A DNA stretch of 64,000 nt. Origin: Leptonema sp964619535 (lineage in GTDB: Bacteria; Spirochaetota; Leptospiria; Leptospirales; Leptonemataceae). Positions within the stretch are counted from its first letter, which is position 1; each line of letters begins with the position of its first letter. The notes below the pieces were generated by a model that was not told the DNA's origin, searched no databases, and was given only the letters and a program-made list of their open reading frames with translations. Shown piece by piece: positions 35,499 to 44,655 of this stretch. The stretch lies in NCBI GenBank assembly GCA_964619535.1, contig CAZUEX010000006.1, forward strand, positions 1-64,000, in the 5' to 3' direction. The position numbers were made by a program, and so were the translations under genes.

Positions 35499-35530
35499 CC
35501 TCCAGAGATTCACCGTTGAGTCTCTGGAGG
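35499..35530 (+). promoter_or_regulatory. Hairpin burying the ribosome-binding site of the tolC-like gene
   Basis: CCTCCAGAGA (35499-35508) and TCTCTGGAGG (35521-35530) form a perfect 10-bp stem with a 12-base loop. GGAGG at its 3' end is the ribosome-binding site of the gene at 35535. The 5' arm starts directly after the TAG stop of the upstream small gene, so a terminating ribosome would melt the stem: a translational coupling switch. Confidence 0.7.
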
Positions 35531-35534
35531 TTGT

Positions 35535-36851
35535 ATGTACAAAAGAATTCTTGTTATCGGGGCATTGACCGGTGCGAGCCTGTGGATTATGTCGCCCGGT
35601 CTCGCTGCAACCCCGGCAGCGATGGCAGCATTTGAAGAACGGCTGTTTGCGATCACGCAAAACCATCCGCGCATGAAGGCAGCTGCGCAGCGGCTGGCTG
35701 CTGCTCTCGCCAGGGCGCGTTACAGGGATGGGTATTATCCGGATCCCGTTGCAGGCATTACCTTTATGGAGGCGCCGTACAGATCCAATCCGGCCGACCT
35801 GTCCCCAAAGGCCTTCACGGGAACAGAATGGATGATCAGTCAGGCCATTCCGGTTCCGGGTCGATTAACCCTGGAATCCGATATAACGGATCTGCAGGCC
35901 AGGATAGAACGCCTGCGCCTGATCGCTACAGGCAATGCACTGGCAGCTTCCTACCTCCAGGATCTGACCTCTGCCTGGAGCGTCGAGCGGCGGCTGGCTC
36001 TTACACAGGAATACCTGGGCCGCTTTCAGCCCATACTGTCTATTTCAGGATCACAGTATGCCCTGGGCAAAGGCGGCCTGGCGGATATCTCGATGGCCCG
36101 GCTATCCTCGCGCAGCCTTGAAGAAAAACAGAAGAGGTATGAAAAGCAGTACCGGGCTTCCCTGGCCAGGCTAACCTACTACAGCAGCGAACAGCCTGCA
36201 GCCGACGATCGGGCTGCCGTACATCCCTATGCAGAATCCATTCTGGAACGGATCAAGACGGAAAAGCGCAGCCTGGCAGAACTGTCACCGGAGCTGGCGA
36301 TGGCCTCTCTTGAAACGCAGATCGAAGGGAAGCGCACAACGATAAACCGACTGCAGTATGCTCCCGACTTCAGCCTTGTGGCAAAGTACCTGCGCAGTCA
36401 GGCAGGCAATGCAGAACCTCCAGGGACGTTACCCGATAACCGCATCTCCGTCGGGCTTACCATGCGCCTGCCACTGTGGTCAGCGCTGCAAAACCATCAC
36501 AACATCAACGAAGCCGACCATCTTGCCGGTGCTGCCAGGCTGCAACAGGAAGATATACGACGGTCTTTGGAGGCCGCGAAAGAGGCACTTCTGGCTGATA
36601 TTGAAAGCGCCGGTGAACGTGCAGCCCTGTACCGGAATCGCATGATTCCCGAGGCCAGGCGTGCCGTCCTTGCTGCACGCGCCGGGTATCAGTCCGGACG
36701 CACCGACTTTAACGCCCTGCTGCGTGTCTGGGAAACGCTTTACATGCTTGAAATCGAGGCCGTTGAGCTCCAGGCAGACCGCTCGCAGAAGATCTTCGAA
36801 CTGGCTCGCCTCATGAATCTGATACAGCCCGACATGAGGGAGCCGCGATAA
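35535..36851 (+). CDS. TolC-family outer membrane efflux protein (CzcC/CusC type)
   Basis: A 438-residue outer membrane factor for a metal-efflux RND pump. A signal peptide is followed by the two-fold repeat of long helices typical of the family: an N-terminal set with FEERLFAITQNHPRMKAA and PGRLTLESDI, and a C-terminal set with RLPLWSALQNHHNINEA and GRTDFNALLRVWETLYMLE. Expected to form the periplasmic tunnel and outer membrane pore. Translation is gated by the hairpin just upstream. The adaptor gene follows after 20 bases. Confidence 0.92.
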   Translation: MYKRILVIGALTGASLWIMSPGLAATPAAMAAFEERLFAITQNHPRMKAAAQRLAAALARARYRDGYYPDPVAGITFMEAPYRSNPADLSPKAFTGTEWMISQAIPVPGRLTLESDITDLQARIERLRLIATGNALAASYLQDLTSAWSVERRLALTQEYLGRFQPILSISGSQYALGKGGLADISMARLSSRSLEEKQKRYEKQYRASLARLTYYSSEQPAADDRAAVHPYAESILERIKTEKRSLAELSPELAMASLETQIEGKRTTINRLQYAPDFSLVAKYLRSQAGNAEPPGTLPDNRISVGLTMRLPLWSALQNHHNINEADHLAGAARLQQEDIRRSLEAAKEALLADIESAGERAALYRNRMIPEARRAVLAARAGYQSGRTDFNALLRVWETLYMLEIEAVELQADRSQKIFELARLMNLIQPDMREPR

Positions 36852-36871
36852 ACACCTTCAGGGATACTGCT

Positions 36872-37923
36872 ATGAACGCTCTTATGAATATTGTATTAAA
36901 CGTCTTATCAACTTTTCTGTCGCTTACAGGATGGCTGCGCCTTATGATCGCGGCCGCCATTCTGCTTGTAGCAGGCTCTGGCCTGTGGTTCATGCAGCAT
37001 GAAGCAGAGGATCATCCGGCACACACCTACTGGACCTGCCCCATGCATCCGCAGATCAAAGAGGATAAACCAGGACAATGTCCCATCTGCCATATGGACC
37101 TCGTAGCGGTGAAGCGATCATCCCCACAGAAACACACGCTACACACCGGCATGAAGAAAGCGGAGCCGACCCGGGCCCTGCCGGGCAGGTTCATATCAGC
37201 CAGCAAAGCCAGCAGTTGATCGGCCTGAAAACGGCCGTGGTCGAAGAGAAGGAGCTGCACACAACTATCGAAACAACGGGGCGCGTTGCCTTTGATCCAG
37301 AGCTGGCCGTTGCCATTCGCGAGTATCTGACCATTGCCATGAACGATCCAGGGCTGCGCCGGTATGCCATCACCCGCCTGAAGATGCTCGGCATGGGAGA
37401 CGAAGAGATTCGCACCCTGCCAGCACGCCGCAAGGATTACGAGTCGCTGTATCTGCAGGGCGGAAACACAACATGGGTCTATGCAGCCCTCTATCAAAAC
37501 GACCTGCCGTCGGTAAGGCCGGGCATGAAGGCCCGTATCTATCTTCCGGGGAACAGAGCAAAGTCATGGGAAGGCGTCGTACGATCCATCAGTCCGACCG
37601 TAGATCCACAAACCCGCAACCTGCAGGCACGCATCGAGGTAAAGAATGCATCGGATCTCAGGCCCGATATGTACCTGAACATATCGATTCTGTCGCCGGC
37701 CGGCCGTGGCCTTGTTATACCGCGCGACGCCCTGGTAGATACCGGTGCAGAGCAGCTTGTATATGTGGTGAAGGATGGGATGGTCTTCTCACCGCGTCGC
37801 GTACAGGTAGGGAAACATACCGGTGAAGGCATTGAGATCCTGCAGGGCCTGCAACCAGGAGAGATCGTCGTGTCTTCAGCCACATTCCTGATCGATTCTG
37901 AATCGAGGATTCGAGGGCAATGA
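36872..37923 (+). pseudogene. RND periplasmic adaptor (CusB-like) with heavy-metal-binding domain, frameshifted
   Basis: The first frame (36872-37219) has an N-terminal membrane segment and a heavy-metal-binding domain (YWTCPMHPQI, GQCPICHMDLV). The adaptor body is in another frame, to 37923: VHISQQSQQLIGLKT, TTGRVAFDPELAVAIREYL, LGMGDEEI, TWVYAALYQNDLPSVRPG and GLQPGEIVV. The two frames overlap between about 37110 and 37185, and a -1 shift or one missing base is needed to join them. The body is short and lacks the usual lipoyl/barrel-sandwich segments (SPxxGxV), as seen in a subset of CusB-like proteins. The ATG of the pump gene overlaps its stop. Error, decay and recoding are all possible. 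Confidence 0.8.
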
Positions 37924-40900
37924 CAGTACAGACAGAAAAAAAAGAAGGCTGGATTCCAAAAGTCATCGAATTCAGCGCACGCAACCGCCTGTGGGTTATC
38001 CTTCTGACCGTCCTGCTTGGCGGTGGTGCCTTTATGGCATTCAAGAACATTCCCATGGATGCCCTGCCGGATCTAAGCGACACCCAGGTAATCCTGTATT
38101 CGCGCTGGGACCGAAGCCCTGACATCATCGAGGATCAGGTAACCTATCCTATTATCCAGGCCCTGCTGGGTGCTCCTCGCGTAAAATCGATCCGCGGCTT
38201 CTCGGATTTCGGTTACTCTTATGTGTATGTGATCTTTGAAGATGGAACAGATATATACTGGGCGCGCAGTCGCGTTCTCGAATACCTTTCCACAATCCTG
38301 CCCACATTGCCTGCCGGAGTAAAGACAGAGATGGCCCCCGATGCCACATCGGTTGGCTGGATCTATCAATATGCCCTTACCGATGAGACGGGCAGACATG
38401 ACCTCTCCGAGCTTCGTTCCTACCAGGACTGGAACCTGCGTTACCAGCTGCAGAGCGTTCCAGGCGTGGCCGAGGTAGCATCGATTGGAGGCTTTGTAAA
38501 GCAATACCAGGTACATATCAATCCGGCCGCATTACTTGCCTACAACCTGAACCTGCCCGACATTGCAAGGGCCATTCGCCGCTCCAACAATGAATCCGGG
38601 GGACGCCTTCTCGAGATGTCTGGCCGCGAGTACATGATTCGCGGAAAGGGTTATATACAATCCCTCGATGACATCGAGAACATTGCCGTAGGCTCTGACC
38701 CGGAAACAGGCACCCCCATCCTTTTGAAACAGCTCGGCAGGGTACAGATCGGTCCTCAAATACGCAGGGGAGTGGCCGACCTCGACGGTATGGGCGATGC
38801 CCCTGGCGGCATCGTCATTATGCGACAGGGCGAGAATGCCCTGAACGTAATCGAACGGGTAAAAGAACGCCTCGCAGAGATCGAACCCTACCTGCCCGAG
38901 GGCATGAAGATCATTACAACCTATGACCGATCCGAGCTGATCAAAAGGTCTATGGACACCCTGCGTCATACGCTCCTCGAGGAGATCTTCATCGTCAGCC
39001 TGGTCATCCTTCTTTTTCTGTGGCACTGGCCTTCTGCAAGTGTGGCCATTATCACCATTCCTGTCAGTGTGTTCCTTGCCTTTCTGCCCATGTATTTTCT
39101 GGGCATTACATCGAACCTGATGTCTCTTGCCGGCATTGCCATTTCCATCGGTGTGCTGGTCGATGGAGCGATCGTTGAGGTAGAGAATGCCTACAAAAGG
39201 ATTGAGCAGTGGTTAAGCGATCAGGGGATTCATGATGGTGTGGTAGATCCTGAAACCGCTTCGCGACCCGGCTTTCGAGAGAGCTTCTTTGCCGTAAGGC
39301 TTGCTGCCATGAAAGAGGTCGGTCCTTCTGTTTTCTTTTCTCTTCTTGTCATTGCCGTTTCCTTTCTGCCGGTCTTCACCCTTGTCGATCAGGAAGGAAG
39401 ACTCTTCAAGCCGCTCGCCTATTCCAAGAACCTGGCCATGGCCATTGCTGCTCTGCTGGCCATCACGCTTGATCCGGCCATACGCATGATGTATGCACGC
39501 ATTACACCGTTTACATTCCGTCCGGCCTGGCTGGCCCGTATTAGCAGCGTGCTCTTTGTTGGTCGTTATTATCGCGAAGAAGAACATCCCGTAAGCAAGC
39601 GGCTGTTCCGTCTCTATGAACCGGTTTGCCGCTACCTGCTTGAACGCCCGAAAAAGGTGCTGGCCGTGGCAGCCATGCTTATGGCCAGCACGGTACCGGC
39701 CTACATGTCTCTGGGCTCAGAGTTCATGCCTCCTTTAAACGAAGGCACGATCCTCTACATGCCAACGACCCTCCCCGGAATTTCCGTGGAAGAGGCCAAA
39801 AGGGTATTGCAGATTCAGGACCGCATCCTGAAAAGCTTTCCCGAGGTAGAACGGGTCTACGGTAAGGCCGGACGTGCGGACACCGCTCTTGATCCGGCAC
39901 CGCTCAGCATGGTTGAAACCGTCGTCGTTCTCAAACCACGCGAACAATGGAGCAGGAAGGAGCGCTGGTATAGCTTCTTACCCGATTTTACCCACTTTCT
40001 CTTTCGCTGGATCTGGAGCGACCGCATCAGCTACGAAGAGCTGGTCCACCGCATGAATGAACGTTTACAGATCCCCGGCTGGACCAATGCCTTTACGATG
40101 CCCATTCGCACGCGCATCGACATGCTATCAACGGGCATAAGAACACCCGTCGGCATCAAGGTACAGGGCGATGACCTGAAAGAAATCGAGGCCATCGGAC
40201 GCAATATCGAAAAGGCACTGCAATCTGTTCCAGGCACGCGCTCGGTCTTTGCAGAGCGTATTACGGGAGGCTACTACATCGACTTCGACCTGCGTCGGGA
40301 GGACCTGGCACGCTACGGGTTAACCGTAGAGGACGCCATGCAAATCCTGCAACTTGCACTGGGCGGTGAAACACTGACCGTAACAATTGAAGGCCGGGAA
40401 CGCTATCCTGTGCATCTCCGCTACCAGGCAGCCTTTCGTCAGGATCTAAAGTCTCTGCGTCGCATACTCGTTCCCACGCCATCGGGAACGCACATTCCCA
40501 TGTCACAGATCGCAGACATCTACGTGGTGCAGGGCCCATCCATGATTCGCGACGAAAACGGCCTGCTAACGGGATACGTCTATATAGATATTGAAGACAG
40601 AGACATCGGCAGTTACGTAAAAGAAGCCAGAAAGGTCGTAGCCGAACAGGTTGCTCTACCACCAGGCTTCAGCCTGCTGTGGAGCGGACAGTATGAGAAC
40701 ATGCAGAGGGTGGAACGTCGTCTGCTGTTCATCATCCCGCTTACCCTCACGTTAGTCGTACTTTTGATCTATCTGAACACACAGTCCTGGGCAAAAACCG
40801 GCATCATTCTACTTGCCGTGCCATTCTCGCTTGTTGGTGCCGTATGGCTTCTGTGGCTCCTGGATTATAACATGTCCATCGCCGTCTGGGTGGGCATGAT

Positions 40901-41258
40901 CGCTTTGATGGGCCTTGATGCAGAAACCGGTACCTTCATGCTTCTGTTTCTTGACCTGTCCTACCAGGATGCAAAAGGGAAGGGACTTTTGCGTTCCGAG
41001 GCCGACCTCAGAGAGGCCATCATACATGGAGCCGTCAAACGGGTGCGACCGAAGATCATGACCGTGGCCTCGGCCTTTCTTGGACTCATCCCCATTCTAT
41101 GGTCTGATGGCACAGGAGCCGATCTGATGAAACGCATCGCCGCACCGATGGTCGGTGGCCTGCTTACATCGTTTGTCCTTGAGCTTTTGATTTATCCGGT
41201 CATCTATGAGCTGTGGCGGCGACGGCAACTGGCCACTCAGCCCGAGCCGGATCGATGA
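37920..41258 (+). CDS. Heavy-metal RND efflux pump (CusA/CzcA)
   Basis: A 1112-residue inner membrane proton-driven pump. Twelve membrane helices are split by two large periplasmic loops. Diagnostic segments include NRLWVILLTVLLGG at TM1, FKNIPMDALPDLSD, the TM4 proton-relay region (AGIAISIGVLVDGAIVEVENA) and GSEFMPPLNEGTILYMP. Methionine-rich and charged residues in the pore fit either Cu+/Ag+ or Zn2+/Co2+. ATG overlaps the adaptor stop. The usual two-component or repressor regulator is not adjacent. Confidence 0.95.
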   Translation: MTVQTEKKEGWIPKVIEFSARNRLWVILLTVLLGGGAFMAFKNIPMDALPDLSDTQVILYSRWDRSPDIIEDQVTYPIIQALLGAPRVKSIRGFSDFGYSYVYVIFEDGTDIYWARSRVLEYLSTILPTLPAGVKTEMAPDATSVGWIYQYALTDETGRHDLSELRSYQDWNLRYQLQSVPGVAEVASIGGFVKQYQVHINPAALLAYNLNLPDIARAIRRSNNESGGRLLEMSGREYMIRGKGYIQSLDDIENIAVGSDPETGTPILLKQLGRVQIGPQIRRGVADLDGMGDAPGGIVIMRQGENALNVIERVKERLAEIEPYLPEGMKIITTYDRSELIKRSMDTLRHTLLEEIFIVSLVILLFLWHWPSASVAIITIPVSVFLAFLPMYFLGITSNLMSLAGIAISIGVLVDGAIVEVENAYKRIEQWLSDQGIHDGVVDPETASRPGFRESFFAVRLAAMKEVGPSVFFSLLVIAVSFLPVFTLVDQEGRLFKPLAYSKNLAMAIAALLAITLDPAIRMMYARITPFTFRPAWLARISSVLFVGRYYREEEHPVSKRLFRLYEPVCRYLLERPKKVLAVAAMLMASTVPAYMSLGSEFMPPLNEGTILYMPTTLPGISVEEAKRVLQIQDRILKSFPEVERVYGKAGRADTALDPAPLSMVETVVVLKPREQWSRKERWYSFLPDFTHFLFRWIWSDRISYEELVHRMNERLQIPGWTNAFTMPIRTRIDMLSTGIRTPVGIKVQGDDLKEIEAIGRNIEKALQSVPGTRSVFAERITGGYYIDFDLRREDLARYGLTVEDAMQILQLALGGETLTVTIEGRERYPVHLRYQAAFRQDLKSLRRILVPTPSGTHIPMSQIADIYVVQGPSMIRDENGLLTGYVYIDIEDRDIGSYVKEARKVVAEQVALPPGFSLLWSGQYENMQRVERRLLFIIPLTLTLVVLLIYLNTQSWAKTGIILLAVPFSLVGAVWLLWLLDYNMSIAVWVGMIALMGLDAETGTFMLLFLDLSYQDAKGKGLLRSEADLREAIIHGAVKRVRPKIMTVASAFLGLIPILWSDGTGADLMKRIAAPMVGGLLTSFVLELLIYPVIYELWRRRQLATQPEPDR

Positions 41259-41276
41259 CACGACCTTGCTCGGGCT
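41239..41276. repeat. Inverted repeat at the 3' ends of cusA-like and hsp20
   Basis: AGCCCGAGC and GCTCGGGCT form a perfect 9-bp stem with a 20-base spacer, spanning the pump stop codon. No T-run follows on either strand. It may be a 3' stabilising structure shared by the convergent genes. Confidence 0.45.
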
Positions 41277-41287
41277 GAAAGCCGGCA

Positions 41288-41692
41288 TCAGGTAACGGCA
41301 ATCTTCCGGGGCTTCTCGGCCTCTGCTTTGGGCAGCTGAACCGTAAGCACCCCAAGACGGCACTCGGCCATAACCCGATCTGCATCGACGCGAAATGGCA
41401 GTTGAAAGGTCCGGCTGAATTTCCCCTGGCGTCGCTCATGGCGCAGCGTTTTGGTCGACTCTTCGTTTTCGACCTCTGATTTCTTTTCGATCGTCAGGGT
41501 AAGCATGTCCTCTTTTACCTGCACGTCGATGTTTTCGGGATGTACGCCCGGGACCTCGGCCCGCATCGTCAGGCCTTCTTCGTCTTCATGAAAACGCACG
41601 CCTGGATAGCTGTGCCGGATCAGATCCGAACGCGAAGAATAGAAGTCCGTCAGTTCATCAAGCAGCGAATCTCGAAACAGTGTATTCCACAT
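41288..41692 (-). CDS. Small heat shock protein Hsp20 (alpha-crystallin family)
   Basis: About 134 residues. The alpha-crystallin domain contains LTMRAEVPGVHPENIDVQV, LTLTIEKKSE, the FSRTFQLP strand and a late CRLGVLTVQLPK. The C-terminal IxI-like anchor is PRKIAVT. ATG 41692 is preferred over 41716 because GGAGGAGG lies five bases upstream. That box is paired in a hairpin, which suggests control by temperature. It acts as an ATP-independent holdase. Confidence 0.92.
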   Translation of the reverse strand: MWNTLFRDSLLDELTDFYSSRSDLIRHSYPGVRFHEDEEGLTMRAEVPGVHPENIDVQVKEDMLTLTIEKKSEVENEESTKTLRHERRQGKFSRTFQLPFRVDADRVMAECRLGVLTVQLPKAEAEKPRKIAVT

Positions 41693-41697
41693 ATAAG

Positions 41698-41733
41698 CCT
41701 CCTCCGTACTGACCATGCAGTAACTGAAGAAGG
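41698..41733 (-). promoter_or_regulatory. Candidate RNA thermometer in the hsp20 5' leader
   Basis: On the mRNA, CCUUCUUC (41733-41726) can pair all along GGAGGAGG (41705-41698), six Watson-Crick and two G-U pairs. An inner GU-ACUG/CAGU-AC stem closes a CAUGGU loop, with single bulged A and U. GGAGGAGG is the ribosome-binding site, five bases before the hsp20 ATG. ROSE-type and fourU thermometers are known upstream of small heat shock genes. Confidence 0.6.
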
Positions 41734-41797
41734 AATAGCAAATCCCATGCCAGGCTGCCGGCCATAGAAAAGCCAGCCTGAAGGCAAATGGCTATCC

Positions 41798-42577
41798 TCA
41801 GGCTGTCACTCTGTCATCGAGCTGTCCATCTGTCATCCCGGGATGCAGGCGATGGCGCAGGCCAACAACGTCTCCTACAACAAGCATGGCCGGTGAAGGC
41901 AGGGAGGCAGCCTGAGCGGGAATCTCGGACAGTGTGCTGATGACGATCTGCTCTTCGGCCGTTGACCCTTTTGAAATCACGGCAGCAGGCGTAGAAGGGC
42001 ATCGGCCGTGAGCAATCAGACGGCTTGAGATACGGCCCAGATTCTCTTTGCACATCAAGAAGATGGCCGTTTGAATGGAGGCTGCAGAACTCCAGGAAAA
42101 TCCGCTGGAGCGATCCGCCTCATGACCGGTAAAAACCCCGAACGAGGCAGACACACCGCGGCAGGTTAACGGTATCCAGGAAAGCTCAGGCACCGAGTAA
42201 AAGGAGCTTACACCGGGTAGAACCTCATACTCGATTCCGGCCTGTTTCAAGGCCAGGGCCTCTTCGGCACCACGTCCGAACACAAAAGGGTCACCACCTT
42301 TCAGCCGAACAACCCTGTAGCCCTTTCGAGCATAACGTATCATCAGCCGGTGGATGCGCTCCTGCCGACGTTCCTGGTCCTGTCCGCGTCGTTTTCCAAC
42401 GGGGATGAGGATTGCCGATGCAGCGAGCTGCAGTATTTCTGGCGAAACAAGCCGATCATGAAGCACAATCTCGGCGTTCTGCAAAGCCCTCAGCGTGCGC
42501 ACGGTTAACAGATCAGGGTCTCCAGGGCCAGCACCTGCAATCTGCACCATTCCCTGGCTATCGGATCTCTTCTTCAT
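41798..42577 (-). CDS. cobA: Uroporphyrinogen-III C-methyltransferase
   Basis: SAM-dependent methylase that turns uroporphyrinogen III into precorrin-2, first step to sirohaem and cobalamin. About 259 residues with VQIAGAGPGDPDLLTVRT, AEIVLHDRLVSPEIL, RLKGGDPFVFGRGAEE and the FLMCKENLGRI region of the SUMT family. ATG 42577 is preferred because GGAGAAC precedes it. It overlaps the end of the precorrin-2 dehydrogenase gene by 20 bases, making this a split version of CysG. Confidence 0.93.
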   Translation of the reverse strand: MKKRSDSQGMVQIAGAGPGDPDLLTVRTLRALQNAEIVLHDRLVSPEILQLAASAILIPVGKRRGQDQERRQERIHRLMIRYARKGYRVVRLKGGDPFVFGRGAEEALALKQAGIEYEVLPGVSSFYSVPELSWIPLTCRGVSASFGVFTGHEADRSSGFSWSSAASIQTAIFLMCKENLGRISSRLIAHGRCPSTPAAVISKGSTAEEQIVISTLSEIPAQAASLPSPAMLVVGDVVGLRHRLHPGMTDGQLDDRVTA

Positions 42578-43280
42578 ACCCGTTCTCCTTCCTGTACTCG
42601 GCAACCCGTCTGATAAGTTCGGATAACGCTTCTTCTTCGTTGGTATCGCGAAGAAAGGCAACAAATCCGGTATCGATCAAGCTCTGGTAAAAGTCCCGTC
42701 TGCGTTCGTATTCGGGTATTAACGAACGAATCCTCTTGCGGTAACGTCCGAGGAAACGGGCAAAAGAGGCGTATACGTCCGTCAGAATCTCTGACCGTAT
42801 TCGATCTCTCAGAAATTTGCCAAGAACAGGGGAGTTGCCACCCGTTGAGATAGCGACTACAAGGGGGGCATTCCGGGCCACGGAAGGATTCGTGAAATGA
42901 CACAGCTCCCGGTGGTCCAGGGCATTGTACAGTTTGCCATGGCGGTCTGCCATTTCACGTAGCTCTTCAAGGTGCCGGTATTGCACCGGCTGCTGTCCGT
43001 CTACCACCTCATCCGATGCAAAAATGAGAAAGCTTTCGCTAACATCCTTTTCGCATGGCAGGCGTCTGGACCAGCGGAACAGGGGATGCGACTCAATATC
43101 GTCAATACGCTGCGCCACGTCAGGCGCAACCAGGTGCACACGCGCCCGGTTTTCCAGCAAATCCCTGATCTTCTGAAGAGCCATCGGGCCTCCACCGACA
43201 ACGAGGCAGAGCCTATCTCGAATATCGAGAAAGATAGGCAAGAATCCCTGCTCTGCTTCCTTGTGGTCCGGGGAAGGCAT
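42558..43280 (-). CDS. Precorrin-2 dehydrogenase / sirohydrochlorin ferrochelatase (Met8/SirC-like)
   Basis: About 240 residues matching the N-terminal half of CysG. The opening LPIFLDIRDRLCLVVGGGPMALQKI is the NAD-binding Rossmann start, followed by HLVAPD, ASDE, LYNALDH and ISTGGNSPVLGKFLRDRI, the family's TxGxxP motif. It should oxidise precorrin-2 to sirohydrochlorin; iron insertion is possible. ATG 43280 is chosen for family length. ATG 43346 overlaps the cysH stop by four bases and would add 22 residues. Co-transcribed with cysH and cobA. Confidence 0.9.
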   Translation of the reverse strand: MPSPDHKEAEQGFLPIFLDIRDRLCLVVGGGPMALQKIRDLLENRARVHLVAPDVAQRIDDIESHPLFRWSRRLPCEKDVSESFLIFASDEVVDGQQPVQYRHLEELREMADRHGKLYNALDHRELCHFTNPSVARNAPLVVAISTGGNSPVLGKFLRDRIRSEILTDVYASFARFLGRYRKRIRSLIPEYERRRDFYQSLIDTGFVAFLRDTNEEEALSELIRRVAEYRKENGYEEEIR

Positions 43281-43342
43281 GAGCCATTTTTTTTCCTCCC
43301 CGTCTCTCACTCCAGCCCATTCTGTGTTCTGAGTTACGAAGG

Positions 43343-44050
43343 TCATTGGTGCAGGCCACACTCCTTCAGTTCGGGCTGCTCCCACCACCAGCGCCCTGCC
43401 CGTATATCCTCGCCAGGCTTTACGGCCCGGGTACAGGGAGCGCATCCGATACTCGGAAAGCCTGCATCATGCAGCCTGTTGTAGGGGATGTCATGTTCAC
43501 GCACAAAGGACCAGAGCTGATCGTCTGACCAGGCATGCAGCGGGTTGACCTTAAGACAATTATGGGCTGTATCCAGCTCAAAAGGGGCCAGCTGCAGACG
43601 CGTATGAGACTGAGCAGAGCGCAGTCCTGTGGCCCAGCCACGACGACCGGCCAGGGCACGTTCCAGAGGCAATACCTTCCTGATGCGGCAGCATTCTCGC
43701 CGGTTCTCTACGCTTTCATAGAACGAGAAAAAGCCCTTTTCACGTAGCAGCGCTTCCAGTTCTGCCTGATCCGGAGTAAACACCTCAAGACGGATCGGAT
43801 AGCGTTTCCGTGCCTTTTCCATGATCTCATAGGTCTCTGCATGCAGACGCCCCGTATCGAGGGTGAACACACGTGGCTCCTTTACAATGGAGCTGGCCAG
43901 ATGCAACAGGGCCATATCCTCGACGCTGAAGCTGCTTGCCAGGACCAGATCGTCTCCCAGCAGCTCATAGGCCCGCTCAAGCAAAGCCCTGGCATCACTG
44001 CTCCGTTCTGCTGCTTCTCTGTTTAAACGAATTACATCTTCCAGCTCCAC
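43343..44050 (-). CDS. cysH: Assimilatory adenylylsulfate (APS) reductase, 4Fe-4S type
   Basis: Reduces APS to sulfite using thioredoxin or glutathione electrons. The 235-residue protein has the PAPS-reductase fold with SSFSVED and TLDTGRLHAETYE. It carries ECC (Cys120, Cys121) and CAPC (Cys203, Cys206), the iron-sulfur ligands that mark APS rather than PAPS reductases, plus the catalytic Cys231 in KECGLH. The GTG start at 44050 is preceded by GGAAGAG. No APS kinase gene is in this window, consistent with APS as the substrate. Confidence 0.95.
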   Translation of the reverse strand: MELEDVIRLNREAAERSSDARALLERAYELLGDDLVLASSFSVEDMALLHLASSIVKEPRVFTLDTGRLHAETYEIMEKARKRYPIRLEVFTPDQAELEALLREKGFFSFYESVENRRECCRIRKVLPLERALAGRRGWATGLRSAQSHTRLQLAPFELDTAHNCLKVNPLHAWSDDQLWSFVREHDIPYNRLHDAGFPSIGCAPCTRAVKPGEDIRAGRWWWEQPELKECGLHQ

Positions 44051-44245
44051 GCTCTTCCCTCTTTCCCGCTGCTATTCCTATTATTCCGGTATAATTAAAA
44101 AAGATAGACCGCATGGAGAGGCAAGAAAAAAAGGGTGACACAGAGATATTTCCCAGTATTTTGATCGGAAAGCGAACCCGATGGGGTTTGATTTGCGCTG
44201 GAAATTGAGAACCGTCTGAAAAGGTTGGCGTATCAGGAGGATTCC

Positions 44246-44527
44246 ATGTCTTTTATCATAACCAAAGCCTGTGAAGGCGTTTGTGACACAGCCTGCGTAG
44301 ACGTCTGCCCCGTCGATTGTATCCACCCTACAAAAGAGGAGTGGCCATCGAAGGGCTACGATCCAGCCAACCTGGAAGGCAAACAACTCTACATCAATCC
44401 CGAGGAGTGCATCGACTGCGGGGCCTGTGAGCCTGCCTGTCCGGTACAGGCCATCTTCCCGGAAGATGAAGTGCCTGCCGATATGGTCTCTTATATAGAG
44501 AAGAACAAGGCGTATTACGGACTCTGA
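44246..44527 (+). CDS. 7Fe ferredoxin
   Basis: A 93-residue protein matching the [3Fe-4S][4Fe-4S] ferredoxin family. The first cluster site has Cys at 9, 13, 17, 21 and 25, and the second is CIDCGACEPACPVQAIF with EDEVPADM after it. AGGAGG precedes the ATG. It sits between divergent cysH and the sulfite reductase gene and is followed by a strong terminator. It is the likely electron donor to sulfite reductase, since no flavoprotein CysJ is in the cluster; that is inference. Confidence 0.9.
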   Translation: MSFIITKACEGVCDTACVDVCPVDCIHPTKEEWPSKGYDPANLEGKQLYINPEECIDCGACEPACPVQAIFPEDEVPADMVSYIEKNKAYYGL

Positions 44528-44553
44528 CCTCCTCGTACAACAGGATGAAAAGG

Positions 44554-44576
44554 ATCCGGCTTCGGCCGGATTTTTT
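44554..44576 (+). terminator. Intrinsic terminator after ferredoxin
   Basis: ATCCGGC, a TTCG loop and GCCGGAT form a 7-bp stem followed by a T-run. It separates the ferredoxin transcript from the sulfite reductase gene. Confidence 0.88.
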
Positions 44577-44655
44577 CAGGGCATAATTCATACTATTGCG
44601 ATCTGAAATATCAAACTATGATTCTTATACCACTCATTCAATGGAAGCAGAACCG

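Noticed and set aside
37078..37923. Adaptor body as a complete gene starting at ATG 37078
   Set aside because: That start gives no signal or membrane segment and lies within the metal-binding domain's other frame; a frameshifted single gene explains both halves better.
44091..44096. TATAAT between cysH and ferredoxin
   Set aside because: No -35 element at suitable distance and about 150 bases from the ferredoxin start; not enough to call a promoter.
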